In this document: positions 40,076-41,788 of the stretch, one piece after another
Numbering within the stretch: position 1 is the first letter of the stretch
Layout: each line of letters opens with the position of its first letter
NCBI GenBank assembly: GCA_018303885.1
Contig: JAGVXG010000014.1
Span: 1 to 41,788, forward strand
Origin: Candidatus Pacearchaeota archaeon
Lineage (GTDB): Archaea > Nanobdellota > Nanobdellia > Pacearchaeales > GW2011-AR1
Length of the DNA: 41,788 nucleotides
Direction of reading: 5' to 3'
The notes under the pieces: model-generated
What the model saw: only the letters and a program-made list of their open reading frames with translations
Databases searched by the model: none
Told to the model about the DNA's origin: nothing
Made by a program: the position numbers and the translations under genes

Positions 40076-40257
40076 CTCGCAAGTATGATTACTCTTCGTC
40101 TTTAAAGTTTATAAAACTTTCGCGAGATCATTTTTCGTTGCTGTTAGTAAGTCAATGGCTCAGCATTGCCCGAAGACCATACAGAGCATATATCAATATA
40201 CTAATGATTGCCGCCTTTATAGAATTTCCTTTCAATTATCAAAATTAATTAAAAATC

Positions 40258-41175
40258 TTAAGCAACATCAAAGCTAACTGCTTCACTGTCGCTGTTTCCT
40301 GCTTTATCTGTTGCCTTGATTACCAGGTCATGCATTCCTTTGCTGAATGTTTTTGTTTTTAGCCTATCCATACCATAGGAATCACAATCAACGCATAATG
40401 TCTTAAAAGAACCCCCACCGTCACTATATTCAAGATCAACTTTCTCACTAACACCTATACTAAAAGGAACTCTTCTCCCATAAGTCTCATCATCAACCGG
40501 CGAGTTTACAGTTAAAACAGGAGAAGTTGTGTCCACAAGAACATTAGTCGGAATAGAACTATCTGTGTTATTAGCAATATCTGTTATGTTGAACCAATAT
40601 TCAATTTCTTGTCCGTCAAAAGCCGTTAAATCAACTTGTATATTGCATGTTACATCTTCTCCAGATTCATCACATTCATCAGTAAGATTGAGAGTGGGAT
40701 TCCAGCTCAATAAAACTTCTTTTAAGTTATCTTCTGTATACTTGACATAAAAATCAGAACCATTTGTTACAGAACCTCTTCTTGGTTCTGTTCTTAAAAT
40801 TTGCGGATCATTGCTATCGATAAAGAAAGATATACTCTGCGATACAGTTCTATCACTGAATATAGCCAAAAACTCCAACTCATGAAATCCTTCATCAAAA
40901 CCCATTATTCTAGTTGACCAGAAACCAAAGTCATCACAATTCCTGCAAAGCGTCCTAAATCTTCCGCCATTATCGCTGACCTTGAAAGTGTCAACTTCAT
41001 CGCTAAACAATATTATAACAGGAATTCTTCTATCATCATAAATTTTGTCTTGCATAGGTGAAAGGATATTTATGTCTCCAGTTAGAACAGTTACTATCAA
41101 ACCCTGTTCCATAGTAAGTGCAAATACAGCTCCGACTAATAAAATTCCTAAAACTAAAAAAGCTATTTTTTTCAT
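40258..41175 (-). CDS. Secreted Ig-like domain surface protein
   Basis: 305 residues: signal peptide (AFLVLGILLVGAVFALT), then two to three Ig-like modules, two of which share the pattern IPVIILFSDEVDTFKVSDNGGRFRTLCRNCDDFG / VPFSIGVSEKVDLEYSDGGGSFKTLCVDCDSYG with a CxxC pair each (about 48-85 and 235-270), so internal duplication is clear. No C-terminal anchor is visible. The start overlaps the stop of the upstream 41172 gene by 4 nt, so the two are in one operon and the anchored partner may retain it. Confidence 0.85.
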   Translation of the reverse strand: MKKIAFLVLGILLVGAVFALTMEQGLIVTVLTGDINILSPMQDKIYDDRRIPVIILFSDEVDTFKVSDNGGRFRTLCRNCDDFGFWSTRIMGFDEGFHELEFLAIFSDRTVSQSISFFIDSNDPQILRTEPRRGSVTNGSDFYVKYTEDNLKEVLLSWNPTLNLTDECDESGEDVTCNIQVDLTAFDGQEIEYWFNITDIANNTDSSIPTNVLVDTTSPVLTVNSPVDDETYGRRVPFSIGVSEKVDLEYSDGGGSFKTLCVDCDSYGMDRLKTKTFSKGMHDLVIKATDKAGNSDSEAVSFDVA

Positions 41176-41788
41176 GTTAATTTTTTCCTTTTATTATAAA
41201 TTACGAATGCCACAATCGCAAGTATAACCAAACCAGGCACGATTAATTTTTTAGCATTTATATCTCCCCAAATAGCTCCACCAGTTATTCCAGAGACATA
41301 ATCTTCTTGAGTTTCTCCCTCTGTTCTTGCTTCTGCATTTAATCCTAAATTTTCAAATCCTATTCCAGAACTGTTTGTTGCATTTGTAGAATTTTTTGTG
41401 GCAACAATTCCTCCGCCACCGCTTCCACCACCAGCGCCGCCGCCAGAACCCCCGCCTGACGAACCGCCAGAAGAAACTACTGGTTTCTCATTTATTAAAA
41501 CTTTAAGCCAAACACCAAATTTTATAATAGAATTGCCTTGCTGTTCTTCTTCAAACAATAAAACCCCATGATATTCTCCAATTTTATTTCCAGACAAGCA
41601 AACTTCAACTTCTCTTTCATCAATAGAAAGTTCATTGTCATAATTTATTGAAATTTCATGCTGGCTTGCTTCTGTGTCGAACGAACTAACCTTCCATTCA
41701 ACGCTTTCATTCTCTGCCCAGCTGTCTGAAGCTGTTATTGTTTCCGATTCTGAATCTATTGTTATCATTTTACATTCTTCCTGATTTT
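41172..41788 (-). CDS. Anchored surface protein with ITG-type motif, 5' end cut by window edge
   Basis: The frame remains open upstream of the first internal Met (at 41768) to the window end (..NQEECK-MITIDS), and no signal peptide follows that Met, so the N-terminus lies outside the window. The visible part has a beta-sandwich domain (VEWKVSSFD...EVCLSGNKIGEYHGVLLFEE...FGVWLKVLI), a glycine/serine-rich linker (about 25 residues), the motif GITGGAIWG and a membrane helix (LIVPGLVILAIVAFVIY) with a KRKK tail. It resembles the C-terminal layout of the 27417 protein. Confidence 0.82.
   Translation of the reverse strand, partial: NQEECKMITIDSESETITASDSWAENESVEWKVSSFDTEASQHEISINYDNELSIDEREVEVCLSGNKIGEYHGVLLFEEEQQGNSIIKFGVWLKVLINEKPVVSSGGSSGGGSGGGAGGGSGGGGIVATKNSTNATNSSGIGFENLGLNAEARTEGETQEDYVSGITGGAIWGDINAKKLIVPGLVILAIVAFVIYNKRKKLT

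Overview
The window looks like an archaeal chromosome segment from a small-genome, AT-rich lineage of the DPANN type (Pacearchaeota/Woesearchaeota-like). This placement is inferred from gene content, not from a marker tree. The reasons are: an archaeal-style 7S/SRP RNA with a TATA box about 27 nt upstream of its 5' end; many starts lying 25-30 nt after TATA boxes (leaderless style); a GspE/FlaI-type ATPase with two TadC/FlaJ-type membrane proteins and several class III (K/R-G) prepilin-like proteins; RtcB with archease; and very long secreted proteins with single C-terminal membrane anchors.

Layout. (1) 1-4714, minus strand: two tandem paralogous cysteine-rich surface proteins, one cut by the window edge and one split by a frameshift, then a lipoprotein-like PKD/metzincin protease. 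(2) 5062-10542, plus strand: a tightly overlapping five-gene operon of inositol-phosphate synthase, a nucleotidyltransferase-NUDIX fusion, a shortened CTP-synthase-like protein without the glutaminase cysteine, an HprK-like P-loop kinase and a PfkB-family kinase. This set reads as an undescribed pathway for a modified or nucleotide-linked cyclitol and is the most interesting candidate system here. (3) 10634-11564: a stand-alone NUDIX hydrolase and a SpoU methyltransferase. (4) 11548-13853, minus: an RNA-repair cluster of archease, RtcB ligase and a short RlaP-like nucleotidyltransferase. (5) 13938-15107: a secreted subtilase.

(6) 15111-25880, minus: a type IV pilus-like locus. It has one ATPase, two TadC/FlaJ proteins, at least five pilin-like proteins (one fused to cysteine-rich repeats and a beta-sandwich-like C-terminus), three very small unannotated-type ORFs and a tRNA gene with an odd anticodon arm. 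(7) 25924-26970: a winged-helix regulator divergent from a small gene across a palindromic operator, plus a small unknown gene. (8) 27099-27356: SRP RNA. (9) 27417-39258, minus: an envelope block of five large secreted proteins, including 1305- and 1293-residue giants. Its three transcription units share a conserved element of about 50 bp just upstream of their TATA boxes. (10) 39486-40037: a LabA-like NYN protein. (11) 40258-41788: two more surface proteins, the last cut by the window edge.

A recurring theme is the DUF4215/Myxococcus-type cysteine-rich repeat (CGDG...EQCDDGN...DGC...C), present in five genes and recently amplified at the DNA level. Together with the pilin-like proteins, proteases and anchors it suggests a disulfide-rich cell-surface apparatus for contact with a host or other cells. 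That role is inference.
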